Shown here piece after piece: positions 1 to 6,868 of a DNA stretch of 23,935 nucleotides. The translations under genes and the position numbers were made by a program. The notes under the pieces were generated by a model, which did no database searches, was not told where the DNA came from, and worked only from the letters and a program-made list of their open reading frames with translations. Where the stretch lies: NCBI GenBank assembly GCA_002282555.1, contig NCJR01000007.1, positions 1 to 23,935 of the forward strand, in the 5' to 3' direction. Position 1 is the first letter of the stretch; each line of letters opens with the position of its first letter. This DNA comes from Rhodobacterales bacterium 34-62-10. Lineage in GTDB: Bacteria; Pseudomonadota; Alphaproteobacteria; Rhodobacterales; Rhodobacteraceae.

Positions 1-1
1 T

Positions 2-670
2 CAGCAGCCAACCATGCCCTTCGGGTTGGTCGCTGATATCGGGGGCGGAACCTATCCGGCGGTGGTGAATATCCTGCTGGCCCTGATTGCGCGGCAGGCA
101 AGCGGTCAGGGGACGCATCTTGATGTCGCCATGTCTGAGGGGGCGTTTGCCTTTGCCTACTGGGCCCAAGCAGATGGCGTGATCGCCGGCAATGACATCG
201 CAAGCGGCAGCAGCCGTCTGACCGGCGGCCTAGCGCGCTATCGTCTCTATACCGCGGCGGACGGCCGTCAGATCGCCGTCGGGGCGATCGAGGAAAAGTT
301 CTGGCAGTTGTTCTGCGATGTCATCGGCCTGCCGCAGGAGCTTCGTGATGACTGGTCCGACCCCAATGCCAGTGTTGCGGAAGTGGCGCGTCGTCTGGGC
401 GACCATCCCTCGACCCATTGGGAGTCTTTGCTGGCCGCTGCGGACTGTTGTTGTTCCGTCGTGAAAACGCCAGCCGAAGCTGCGGCCGATCCGCATTTTA
501 TCGCACGCGGCGTATTCGCGCGGAAGCTGAACATTTCTGGTCGGGAGGTACCGGCGCTGCCGCTGCCAATTGCTCCGGAATTCCGTTGTGCGGCAACTTC
601 GGCCGGCCGTGCTGCGGCTTTGGGGGAAGACAATACCCGCTTTGGCCAGGACTTGCGAAAAACAGAATAA
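2..670 (+). CDS. CaiB/BaiF family CoA-transferase or alpha-methylacyl-CoA racemase, C-terminal part (5' end outside window)
   Basis: The reading frame is open from the first bases of the window (QQPT precedes the first Met), so this is the C-terminal ~222 residues of a longer protein. The segment VADIGGGTYPAV followed by LLALIARQASGQGTHLDVAMSEG is the classic CaiB/BaiF (family III CoA-transferase) middle region. The Asp in VADIGGG aligns with the conserved Asp of alpha-methylacyl-CoA racemases (NLVGDFGGG-like). The family either moves CoA between carboxylic acids or epimerises alpha-methylacyl-CoA thioesters in the cytoplasm. The N-terminal half, needed to separate these roles, is missing. 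It ends 66 nt before the next gene, and that gap carries a promoter and operator, so this gene probably belongs to a preceding transcription unit. Family assignment is firm; exact activity is open. Confidence 0.88.
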   Translation, partial: QQPTMPFGLVADIGGGTYPAVVNILLALIARQASGQGTHLDVAMSEGAFAFAYWAQADGVIAGNDIASGSSRLTGGLARYRLYTAADGRQIAVGAIEEKFWQLFCDVIGLPQELRDDWSDPNASVAEVARRLGDHPSTHWESLLAAADCCCSVVKTPAEAAADPHFIARGVFARKLNISGREVPALPLPIAPEFRCAATSAGRAAALGEDNTRFGQDLRKTE

Positions 671-676
671 ATCTCG

Positions 677-705
677 TTGACCCGCAGGTTTTCAGATTGT
701 ATTCT
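677..705 (+). promoter_or_regulatory. Predicted sigma70-type promoter of the catabolic operon starting at 737
   Basis: A -35-like TTGACC (677-682) and a -10-like TATTCT (700-705) are separated by exactly 17 nt in the only gap before the plus-strand operon. The -10 overlaps the palindrome at 702-719, the usual arrangement for a repressor blocking RNA polymerase. Seen by eye; no transcript data. Confidence 0.5.
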
Positions 706-719
706 AACATTTGTTAGAA
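702..719. promoter_or_regulatory. Palindromic operator TTCTAACA-TT-TGTTAGAA
   Basis: Perfect inverted repeat with 8-bp arms and a 2-bp centre, lying 17 nt before the ATG at 737 and overlapping the predicted -10. Its inner part, CTAACA-NN-TGTTAG, recurs exactly at 20392-20405 in front of the transporter operon. Symmetry and spacing fit a dimeric TetR-family repressor site, but no regulator gene is in the window, so the binding protein is unknown. Confidence 0.65.
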
Positions 720-736
720 AAAAATGGACAGATCCA

Positions 737-1456
737 ATGGCCCAACCCCATGACGACCTGCCGACAGAAGCTGCGCGCTTTGTCTTGCCCGCGCACTTTG
801 TCGAGAGCGACAGCCTCGAAGTGCAGGGTTTCATCACATCGGCTTTGCGCGATCTTCCTGTGGACGCGACCAATCGAGATAAGGCGATCCGCCTGTTCGA
901 AGCGGTTCGCGACGATATCCGTTACGACCCGTATTGTTTTGCGCTGGATGAAGATTCTTATCGTGCCAGCCGGATCGCCGGGGCGGAGGCAGCCTTCTGC
1001 GTCCCCAAGGCAATCCTACTTGCCGCCTGTCTGCGCGCCGTCGGTATCCCCGCCGCTTTGGGATTCGCGGACGTGCGCAACCACCTGAATACTCCCAAGC
1101 TGCAGGAGCTGATGGGGACCGATCTCTTTATCTATCACGGTTATGTTCAACTTTGGCTGGGTGGTGAATCCTATAAGGTCACACCCGCTTTCAACATAGA
1201 GCTGTGTGAAAGATTCGGGGTCAAGCCTCTGGTCTTTGACGGCTATCATGATGCTCTTTTCCACGAATTCGACGAGCAGGACCAGCGCCACATGGAATAT
1301 GTGAACGACCGGGGTCTTTATGTCGATGCGCCGATGGCGGAATTCCTGACGGCCTTCAAGGAAACCTACCCGAAACTGGAAGAGTTCAACCGGGTGAGAA
1401 TCTCCAAAGATTCGAGCGGGTATGATTCCGGTTTCGCAAAGGAGGGGGCCGCTTGA
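737..1456 (+). CDS. Transglutaminase-like (papain-fold) domain protein
   Basis: 239-aa cytoplasmic protein with no signal peptide. The N-terminal helix region (AIRLFEAVRDDIRYD) leads into a transglutaminase-like core: FCVPKAILLAACLRAVGIPA carries the expected catalytic Cys (C88), and IYHGYVQLWLGG the His (H134). The third triad position, usually Asp in a W-V-D-P motif, reads YKVTPAF, so Thr (about T149) stands where Asp is expected. The reaction is unknown; relatives act as proteases, amidases or acyl-transfer enzymes. The start at 737 is preferred over an in-frame TTG at 677, because the upstream option would run through the promoter and operator. Its stop overlaps the next gene's start by TTGA, so the two are translationally coupled. 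First gene of an acyl-CoA catabolic operon, so a role on a thioester or amide intermediate is possible but speculative. Confidence 0.72.
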   Translation: MAQPHDDLPTEAARFVLPAHFVESDSLEVQGFITSALRDLPVDATNRDKAIRLFEAVRDDIRYDPYCFALDEDSYRASRIAGAEAAFCVPKAILLAACLRAVGIPAALGFADVRNHLNTPKLQELMGTDLFIYHGYVQLWLGGESYKVTPAFNIELCERFGVKPLVFDGYHDALFHEFDEQDQRHMEYVNDRGLYVDAPMAEFLTAFKETYPKLEEFNRVRISKDSSGYDSGFAKEGAA

Positions 1457-1902
1457 AATATCTTGACGATTTCGAGTCGGGCCAAGTCTTTCACTTTCGC
1501 AGCGCCCCGATGAGCGCACAGTCCATAAAGGCCTTTGCCCAGGAGTGGGACCCGCAACGGCTGCACACCGACGAAGACTATGCGACCGCGATACATGGCA
1601 GCCTGATCGCCTCGGGATTTCAGACCGTGCTTGAGGTGTTCAAACCTGTCGTGACGGAATTGATGGTCGAGGTGGCCAATATCGGCGGCATGGGCTTCGA
1701 GAATCTGCGCTGGCTGCTGCCTGTCCGCCCGGATGAACCCCTCGATATCGAAATGACTATCAACTCGGTCACGCCGTCCAAAAGCAAGCCCGATCGAGGT
1801 GTTTTGCACTATACGCTCAGCGTCAGGAACCCCAAGGGCGAGGTGGTTCTTTCAGCTGACGTCCCATTGATGATGAAGCGAAAACGAAATGACACAGGTT
1901 GA
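1453..1902 (+). CDS. MaoC-like (R)-specific enoyl-CoA hydratase / dehydratase
   Basis: 149-aa single hot-dog-fold protein. The hydratase-2 motif is visible as EWDPQRLHTDEDYA, with Asp33 and His38 in the D-x4-H spacing of MaoC/PhaJ enzymes, followed by the characteristic HGSLIASGFQT. The family adds water to trans-2-enoyl-CoA, giving (R)-3-hydroxyacyl-CoA, and normally works as a dimer. The start is a TTG overlapping the previous stop (TTGA), with a strong GGAGGGGG at 1441-1448. It overlaps the next gene by 14 nt. In context it would hydrate the enoyl-CoA made by the acyl-CoA dehydrogenases encoded just downstream. Substrate unknown. Motif and length are typical, so the family call is firm. 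Confidence 0.85.
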   Translation: MKYLDDFESGQVFHFRSAPMSAQSIKAFAQEWDPQRLHTDEDYATAIHGSLIASGFQTVLEVFKPVVTELMVEVANIGGMGFENLRWLLPVRPDEPLDIEMTINSVTPSKSKPDRGVLHYTLSVRNPKGEVVLSADVPLMMKRKRNDTG

Positions 1903-3016
1903 TATGCAATCCAGCGAACAAGAAGAAGACCTTCGCCTGCTGCGCGAAAGCGCGCGCACGCTGTTTGACCGCGCGGGCGGAAGTGGACGGTCGCGAAAGC
2001 TCCGCGATGCCGGGGGCGAATTTGACCCGGATATGGTCCGGGAATTGGGCGAAGCCGGTGTTTTTGGCGTGGCCGTGCCCGAAGAACAGGGGGGGCTTGG
2101 CATGGGCCTGGCTGCCGGTGGCGTTATCGCCGAAGAGGTCGGCCGCGTGATCGCCCCGGAACCGGTCGTGGCGACGATTGGTCTTGGCCTAGGCCTTCTG
2201 CGCCGCCTTTGCCCGGAGCATCCGAAGCTGGAACAGCTTATCGGCGGCGAGGCATCGCTGGCGGTTGCCTGGCAGGAACGTGGTCCGGGCGGCGCTTCCG
2301 CTGATGCGACTTGCCGGTATGCGGACGGAAAGCTGACCGGCGGCAAGGCCTGGGTGGTTGGCGCGGGAGGAACGCAGGATTTCCTTGTTGTAGCCGAAGC
2401 AGATGGTGGCCCGGTTCTAGTTCTGGCCGAGGCCAGCGCGGATGGGCTTGTTACGACCAGGCGGGCGCAGGCCGATGGCAGTTCCTTGGGCGAGCTTTCC
2501 TTTTCAGGAACGCCGGCTGCGGAGCTGGCCTGCGGTGCCGCGGTTCAGAGAGCGCTGTCCGAGGCTGTGGCCGACGCAACGGCGCTTGCCGCAGCCGAGC
2601 TTGTCGGCCTGAGCCAGCGCGCCTTCGAGATTACGCTCGACTACATCAAGACGCGCGAGCAGTTCGACAAGCCGATCGGATCCTTCCAGGTCATCCAGCA
2701 CCGCGCCGTCGACCTGAACGTGATGTGCGAGGTCGCGCAGGCCGCAGTGCGCGAAGTTCTGATGCGGATGGATGGCGAAACGGACGCAAGTATCCGCGCA
2801 CGTCTGGCCAGCCGGGCCAAGGCACGGGCGGTCACGGCCGCCAGGAAAGTCACCCGCGACGCCATCCAGCTGCACGGCGCGGTCGGCTACACCGATGAAT
2901 TCGATATCGGGCTTTATCTGAACCGGGCGCTGGTGCTGTCGGCCTGGCTGGGCGACGACGCCTATCACCGTCGGATCTGGTTTGACGCGCGCGAAGAAGA
3001 GGGGGCCGCACAATGA
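1889..3016 (+). CDS. Acyl-CoA dehydrogenase family protein (likely subunit of a heteromeric enzyme)
   Basis: 375-aa flavoprotein-family dehydrogenase. The N-terminal helical domain includes GVFGVAVPEEQGGLGMG. The C-terminal domain has LDYIKTREQFDKPIGSFQVIQHRAVDL split by normal spacing, then AIQLHGAVGYTDEFDIGLYLNRA. The usual C-terminal catalytic segment (EGTxEIQ) is absent; the region reads LVLSAWLGDDAYHRR. Lack of that motif together with a directly adjacent second dehydrogenase is the pattern of alpha2beta2 acyl-CoA dehydrogenases known from bacterial steroid side-chain degradation, where one subunit lost part of the active site. Heteromer formation is inference. The start ATG overlaps the upstream gene; an in-frame ATG at 1904 is an alternative. 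The stop overlaps the next ATG (ATGA). Confidence 0.88.
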   Translation: MTQVDMQSSEQEEDLRLLRESARTLFDRAGGSGRSRKLRDAGGEFDPDMVRELGEAGVFGVAVPEEQGGLGMGLAAGGVIAEEVGRVIAPEPVVATIGLGLGLLRRLCPEHPKLEQLIGGEASLAVAWQERGPGGASADATCRYADGKLTGGKAWVVGAGGTQDFLVVAEADGGPVLVLAEASADGLVTTRRAQADGSSLGELSFSGTPAAELACGAAVQRALSEAVADATALAAAELVGLSQRAFEITLDYIKTREQFDKPIGSFQVIQHRAVDLNVMCEVAQAAVREVLMRMDGETDASIRARLASRAKARAVTAARKVTRDAIQLHGAVGYTDEFDIGLYLNRALVLSAWLGDDAYHRRIWFDAREEEGAAQ

Positions 3017-4164
3017 CCGACTGGAACGCAATGAGCGATGCGGAATTCCGCAAAGAGGTGCGCGGGTTCCTCGAGGCCGAGTACCCCGAAGAGCTGCGCC
3101 ATCTGCCGCACCGCCCCAAGTTCGCCGAGATTGAACATTGGCATCGCAAGCTGCACACCAAGGGATGGGTTGCGCCGGCCTGGCCCGCGGAATACGGCGG
3201 TATGGGGCTGAATGCCGCCAAGCTGCTGATCTTCTACGAAGAGCAGCAGCGCTGGGGTGTCAATCGTGGTCGAGACATGGGTGTGCAGATGGTCGGCCCC
3301 CTGATCATCAAGTTCGGCACTCAGAAACAAAAAAACTATTGGCTGCCGCGAATCCTCAGTTGCGAAGACATCTGGTGCCAGGGGTATTCGGAACCCGGTG
3401 CCGGGTCCGATCTGGCCAACCTGCGCACACGCGCAGAGATTGACGGCGACGACTTTGTCATAAACGGACAGAAGATCTGGACCACGATGGCGCATGACGC
3501 CACGCACATCTTCATGCTGGTCCGCACCGATCCGGACGCGCCCAAAAAACAACAGGGAATCAGCTTTGTCCTTGCGCCGATGGATCAACCGGGTGTCGAG
3601 GTGCGCACGATCACCACGCTTTCGGGGGAAACGGAATTTTGCGAGGTTTTCTTCGACAATGCCCGTACACCCCGCGAAAACCTCGTGGGCGAGTTGAACA
3701 AGGGCTGGACCATGGCCAAGGCGCTCCTGAGCTTCGAGCGCATCTTCATCGGCTCGCCCAGCCTGGCCCAGAACGCGTTGGGGCAGCTTGAGAGCTTCGC
3801 ACGGGGCCGTGGCGCTTTTGACGATCCAGTGTTCCGCGACCGCTTTGCGCAAGCCGCGCTTGATGTCGAGGATCACGCGGCGCTTTACTCCCGTTTCGCC
3901 GACCAACTGAAGCGCGGCGAAACGCTGGGCGCCGATGTCTCGATGCTCAAGATCTGGGTGACCGAGTGCTTTCAGCGCATCACCGAGCTGATGATCGAGG
4001 CAGCCGGACCCGATGGCGGCACCGTCGGCCCGCTTCAGGTCGGCAATGTAAGCGTCGATGTCCTTGCGAGTTTCTACAAGGCCAGACCGACGACGATCTA
4101 TGGAGGGTCGAACGAGATCCAGCGAAACATCCTGTCCAAGGCCGTTCTCGGATTGCCTGACTGA
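3013..4164 (+). CDS. Acyl-CoA dehydrogenase (partner of the preceding subunit)
   Basis: 383-aa acyl-CoA dehydrogenase of the large FadE type. Visible blocks are WVAPAWPAEYGGMGLN (N-terminal helical domain), QGYSEPGAGSDLANLRTRA and NGQKIWTTMAHDA (middle beta domain, flavin contact), GWTMAKALLSFER, and a C-terminal ARPTTIYGGSNEIQRNIL. The last carries the GGSNEIQ variant, which binds the FAD pyrophosphate in the neighbouring subunit. It would oxidise an acyl-CoA to the 2-enoyl-CoA using FAD and electron-transfer flavoprotein. The ATG overlaps the stop of the upstream dehydrogenase by ATGA, which supports stoichiometric synthesis as a heteromer. Substrate unknown; branched or ring-bearing acyl-CoAs are typical for this subgroup. 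Confidence 0.9.
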   Translation: MTDWNAMSDAEFRKEVRGFLEAEYPEELRHLPHRPKFAEIEHWHRKLHTKGWVAPAWPAEYGGMGLNAAKLLIFYEEQQRWGVNRGRDMGVQMVGPLIIKFGTQKQKNYWLPRILSCEDIWCQGYSEPGAGSDLANLRTRAEIDGDDFVINGQKIWTTMAHDATHIFMLVRTDPDAPKKQQGISFVLAPMDQPGVEVRTITTLSGETEFCEVFFDNARTPRENLVGELNKGWTMAKALLSFERIFIGSPSLAQNALGQLESFARGRGAFDDPVFRDRFAQAALDVEDHAALYSRFADQLKRGETLGADVSMLKIWVTECFQRITELMIEAAGPDGGTVGPLQVGNVSVDVLASFYKARPTTIYGGSNEIQRNILSKAVLGLPD

Positions 4165-4192
4165 ACCTAATACCCTGAGGAGGAAAAGAACC

Positions 4193-5033
4193 ATGTCCGA
4201 TCGTTACGCAAAATATCACAAGATGAAATTCGACTACCCGGCTGATCGCGTCCTGCGCATCACGTTCGACCGCCCTGAGACCTTCAATTCCGTAGATGCG
4301 GAAACCCACACTCAGATGACAGATATGTGGATCGATATCGATCGTGACCCCGACATCAATGCGGTCATAGTCACCGGCGCGGGCAAGGCATTCTCGGCCG
4401 GCGGCGATTTCAGCCTGATCGAAAACATGATCGGCAATTCGTACGAGATCATGAAGACGTGGAAAGAGGCCAAAGACCTCGTCTACAACATCATCAACTG
4501 TAACAAGCCGATTATTTCCGCCATCAACGGCCCTGCCGCCGGTGCCGGCCTTGTGGTGGCCATCCTAGCCGACATCTCGATCGCCGGTAAGAAGGCCAAG
4601 ATCGTCGATGGTCACCCGCGTCTGGGCGTTGCCGCTGGCGATGTCGCGGCAATCATCTGGCCATTGCTGACCTCGATGGCCAAGGCGAAATACTATTTGA
4701 TGACTTGTAAGCCGGTTTCGGGCGAAGTTGATGACTTGTAAGCCGGTTTCGGGCGAAGAGGCCGAGCGCATCGGCCTAGTGTCAATGTGCGTCGAAGATG
4801 ACGAGTTGCAGCAAATCGCTTTGGATACGGCCGTCGAGCTCGCCAACGGCTCGCAAAGCGCGATCCGCTGGACCAAATATTCGCTGAACAACTGGCTGCG
4901 CCAGGCTGGCCCGATCTTCGATGCCTCGACTGCGCTTGAAATGCTCGGGTTCATGGGCGAAGACGTCAAGGAAGGGGTACTGTCGCATCGCGAGAAGCGC
5001 GCGCCGAACTTCCGCAAGGACTGCCCGCTTTAA
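4193..5033 (+). pseudogene. Enoyl-CoA hydratase/isomerase (crotonase) family gene, frameshifted by a 31-bp tandem duplication
   Basis: Starts at ATG 4193 behind a strong GAGGAGG (4177-4183). The first frame runs to a stop at 4739-4741 (182 aa); the remaining crotonase C-terminus continues in another frame from 4728 to 5033. Deleting one copy of the perfect 31-bp repeat (4697-4727 and 4728-4758) restores one 269-aa crotonase reading through [18 protein letters not shown]. The fold is clear from TGAGKAFSAGGDF and INGPAAGAGLVVAILADIS (oxyanion hole). Both glutamates used by classical hydratase are absent: by alignment Val121 and His141 replace rat Glu144 and Glu164. It was therefore probably never a standard hydratase. 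The N-terminal product lacks about 87 C-terminal residues, including trimerisation helices. Either a recent inactivating mutation, a reversible duplication, or an assembly error. Confidence 0.85.
4697..4758. repeat. Perfect 31-bp direct tandem duplication
   Basis: Two adjacent identical 31-bp units (4697-4727 and 4728-4758), each starting TTGATGACTTG and ending GGGCGAAG. The flanking bases differ on both sides. 31 is not a multiple of three, so the crotonase frame shifts and a TAA at 4739 ends translation. Confidence 0.95.
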
Positions 5034-5060
5034 GCCACGACTGAACAGGGAGGCATGATC

Positions 5061-6257
5061 ATGTCTGAAGACATCTATAAGGACATAGCTCAAGCCTATG
5101 CCGCCGCAGCCGAAAGGGCATCTGGGCTGAAATCACGATTTGCGGCTGCCGGATTCGATCCGGCGGCCGTCAGGTCCTTGGCAGATCTGTCACGGCTGCC
5201 GGTGATGAAGAAGGAAGAGCTTCTCAAGCTCCAGCGCGCCAATCCGCCCTTCGGCGGGTTTCTCGCTGCCGATCTAAAGGATGTCGGCCGGATCTACGTG
5301 TCGCCCGGCCCGATCTTCGAGCCGTCGCTTTCGGGCGGCGGTGGCCACGGCTTGGACCTTCTATTCAGATCGGCCAGCGTGGGTGCGGGCGACATCATTC
5401 TGAACACCTGGATGTATCACCTCGTGCCGGCGGGGCTTTTGTTCGACGAAGCGGCACAGGCCGCCGGGGCCACCGTAATTCCCGGCGGCGTCGGCAATAC
5501 CGAGCTTCAGGCGCAGATCATCGTCGAAACCGGCGTCACTTCGATCTGCGCATCCACTGCGTTTTTCCTGACGCTGGCGGACAAGGTGATCGAAACCTAT
5601 GGCCGCGACGCTTGGAAGGTGAAAACGGCCTTCCTCGGTGGTGAGATGGGCGACTGGATGGCCAAGCGCCGCCGGATCGAGGCAGACTATGGCGTGTCGA
5701 CCTGGGCTGCCTATGCCACTGCGGATTTGGGCCTTGTCGGCTATGAGGATGGCGGCGACGGCTATGTGGTTCATCCCGACCGCGTGGTGCAAATCTGCGA
5801 TCCGATCAGTGGAGAACAGGTCGCTCACGGGGAACCGGGTGAGGTTGTTGTGACCGCGCGCGATGCCACCTGGCCGATGATTCGGTTTGGCACCGGAGAC
5901 AGCGCCTTTGCGCTGGGGAGCAACGCGGATGGCACCGTCAGCCGAATTTCTGCACTGCAGGGCCGAGTCGGCGCAGCGGTCAAAGTGCGCGAGATTTTCG
6001 TTTATCCGCGCGTGATCGAAGAAGTTGTTATCGGTACGCCGGGCGCAAAGGCCGCGCAGGCCGTGGTAACGCGCGAGAAAGATCGCGACATGATCCGCAT
6101 CTCGCTTGTGCTGGAAGACGGTGCCGATGCCTCGGCCGCAATCATCGCCGCTGCCGAGGCCTTCAAGTCGCATTCCAGGATCCGCGCCGACGCGGTGAGC
6201 GTGGTGCCGGAGTTGCCGGAGAATGCCGATCTGATCGTCAACGACAAGGACGGATGA
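5061..6257 (+). CDS. PaaK-like AMP-binding protein (phenylacetate-CoA ligase family), divergent P-loop
   Basis: 398-aa ANL-superfamily protein resembling phenylacetate-CoA ligases, which form an acyl-adenylate and then the acyl-CoA. Segments in PaaK order: GRIYVSPGPIFEPSL (about 78-90), where the SSGTTGKPT P-loop should lie; AGATVIPGGVGNTELQAQ; AFLGGEMGDW; YGVSTWAAYATADLG; PMIRFGTGD; and GRVGAAVKVREIFVYPRVIEE. The P-loop has lost most of the Ser/Thr/Gly pattern, so either the clade uses an altered loop or ligase activity is changed. At about 400 aa it is a little shorter than typical PaaK (about 430-440). ATG 5061 sits 7 nt after AGGGAGG (5047-5053) and is preferred to ATG 5055. It is last in the plus-strand operon, followed by a hairpin. 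It may activate a ring or side-chain acid. Confidence 0.75.
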   Translation: MSEDIYKDIAQAYAAAAERASGLKSRFAAAGFDPAAVRSLADLSRLPVMKKEELLKLQRANPPFGGFLAADLKDVGRIYVSPGPIFEPSLSGGGGHGLDLLFRSASVGAGDIILNTWMYHLVPAGLLFDEAAQAAGATVIPGGVGNTELQAQIIVETGVTSICASTAFFLTLADKVIETYGRDAWKVKTAFLGGEMGDWMAKRRRIEADYGVSTWAAYATADLGLVGYEDGGDGYVVHPDRVVQICDPISGEQVAHGEPGEVVVTARDATWPMIRFGTGDSAFALGSNADGTVSRISALQGRVGAAVKVREIFVYPRVIEEVVIGTPGAKAAQAVVTREKDRDMIRISLVLEDGADASAAIIAAAEAFKSHSRIRADAVSVVPELPENADLIVNDKDG

Positions 6258-6258
6258 G

Positions 6259-6284
6259 GCGCGGACCCGGACCGCGCTGATTTT
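6259..6284 (+). terminator. Candidate rho-independent terminator
   Basis: Immediately after the stop of the PaaK-like gene, GCGCGG (6259-6264) pairs with CCGCGC (6272-6277) around a 7-nt loop, followed by TGATTTT. The stem is only 6 bp but all G/C, and its position at the end of the operon fits. Confidence 0.45.
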
Positions 6285-6367
6285 CCGGGCAGATCGCAAG
6301 GCGGCCGACCAAATCCGGCTGATATGACTGTCTTGACCGAAACGGGTTTGCGCAAAGTTGCCGGCGC

Positions 6368-6733
6368 TCAGCTGCAGAGCGCGTCCTTCGCGGCACGGGA
6401 TTCCCGGTCGATGTAGTCCGCCGTTGTCGTCACCGCGTGAACCGCTCCGATGCCCTGACCGCAGCCCCAAATGTCGCGCCATGCCTTCGGGCGGACGTCG
6501 CCGGTGGAGAGGTTTAGCTTGTTGCCTTCGCCGGTCAGGTTTTCCGGATCCAGGCCTACTGACCGGATCGAAGGTTTGAGGTAATTGGCATTCACCCCGG
6601 TGAAATGGCTGGTGTAGAGAATGTCCTCGGCCGCGCTGTCCACGATCATCTGCTTGTAGCTTTCGGCGGCGACAGCTTCGGTCGTGGCGATGAAGAGCGA
6701 ACCGATATAGCCAAAATCCGCGCCCATGGCGGC
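6368..6733 (-). pseudogene. C-terminal remnant of a nitronate monooxygenase / 2-nitropropane dioxygenase-type flavin oxidoreductase
   Basis: On the minus strand, ending at the TGA at 6368-6370, the frame encodes MGADFGYIGSLFIATTEA, then QMIVDSAAEDILYTSHFTGV and NANYLKPSIRSVGLDPENL. These are the FMN-phosphate-binding and C-terminal segments of the NAD(P)H-dependent flavin oxidoreductase (NMO) family, close to its normal C-terminus. Upstream of MGADF the frame stays open but the residues lose all resemblance. At the same place the plus strand becomes an acyl-CoA dehydrogenase C-terminus. About 120 of the roughly 320-350 family residues remain, so the barrel and most of the active site are gone. 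There is no plausible start or promoter. Non-functional remnant of a gene truncated by recombination near 6725-6733. Confidence 0.8.
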
Positions 6734-6868
6734 TTCGGTTTCGCACAGGAGTACCACGTCGAGCGGTATTTCCGCGAAAGCGTGCTGAACTTCATCGCCC
6801 CAGTCAGCGAGGAACTGATCCTCTCTCACGTGGCCGAGAAAGCGCTGGGGATGCCCAAGTCCTACTGA
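6725..6868 (+). pseudogene. C-terminal remnant of an acyl-CoA dehydrogenase
   Basis: 47 codons ending at TGA 6866-6868 read HGGFGFAQEYHVERYFRE and then ILSHVAEKALGMPKSY. Over those 47 positions 30 are identical, counted by eye, to the end of the intact acyl-CoA dehydrogenase at 21299-22462 (HGGFGFAREYDVERKFRE ... LGMPRSF). It is therefore a true fragment of that subfamily but not a copy of that gene. Upstream the frame runs through antisense of the flavin oxidoreductase remnant, so everything N-terminal was lost. Dead fragment. Confidence 0.82.

Noticed and set aside
677..736. In-frame TTG start at 677 extending the transglutaminase-like protein by 20 residues
   Set aside because: That stretch contains a good promoter (TTGACC-17-TATTCT) and an 18-bp palindrome, and the extra residues look random. 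ATG 737 is preferred.
4697..4758. Repeat pair as part of a CRISPR-like or regulatory array
   Set aside because: Only two units, no spacers, and the units are ordinary crotonase coding sequence.
5361..6746. 461-codon minus-strand frame
   Set aside because: Antisense of the PaaK-like gene running into the flavin oxidoreductase remnant in another frame; no family resemblance.
6725..6868. The dehydrogenase remnant as a duplicated end of the gene at 21299-22462
   Set aside because: Only 30 of 47 residues are identical, so it is a diverged paralogue, not a recent copy.
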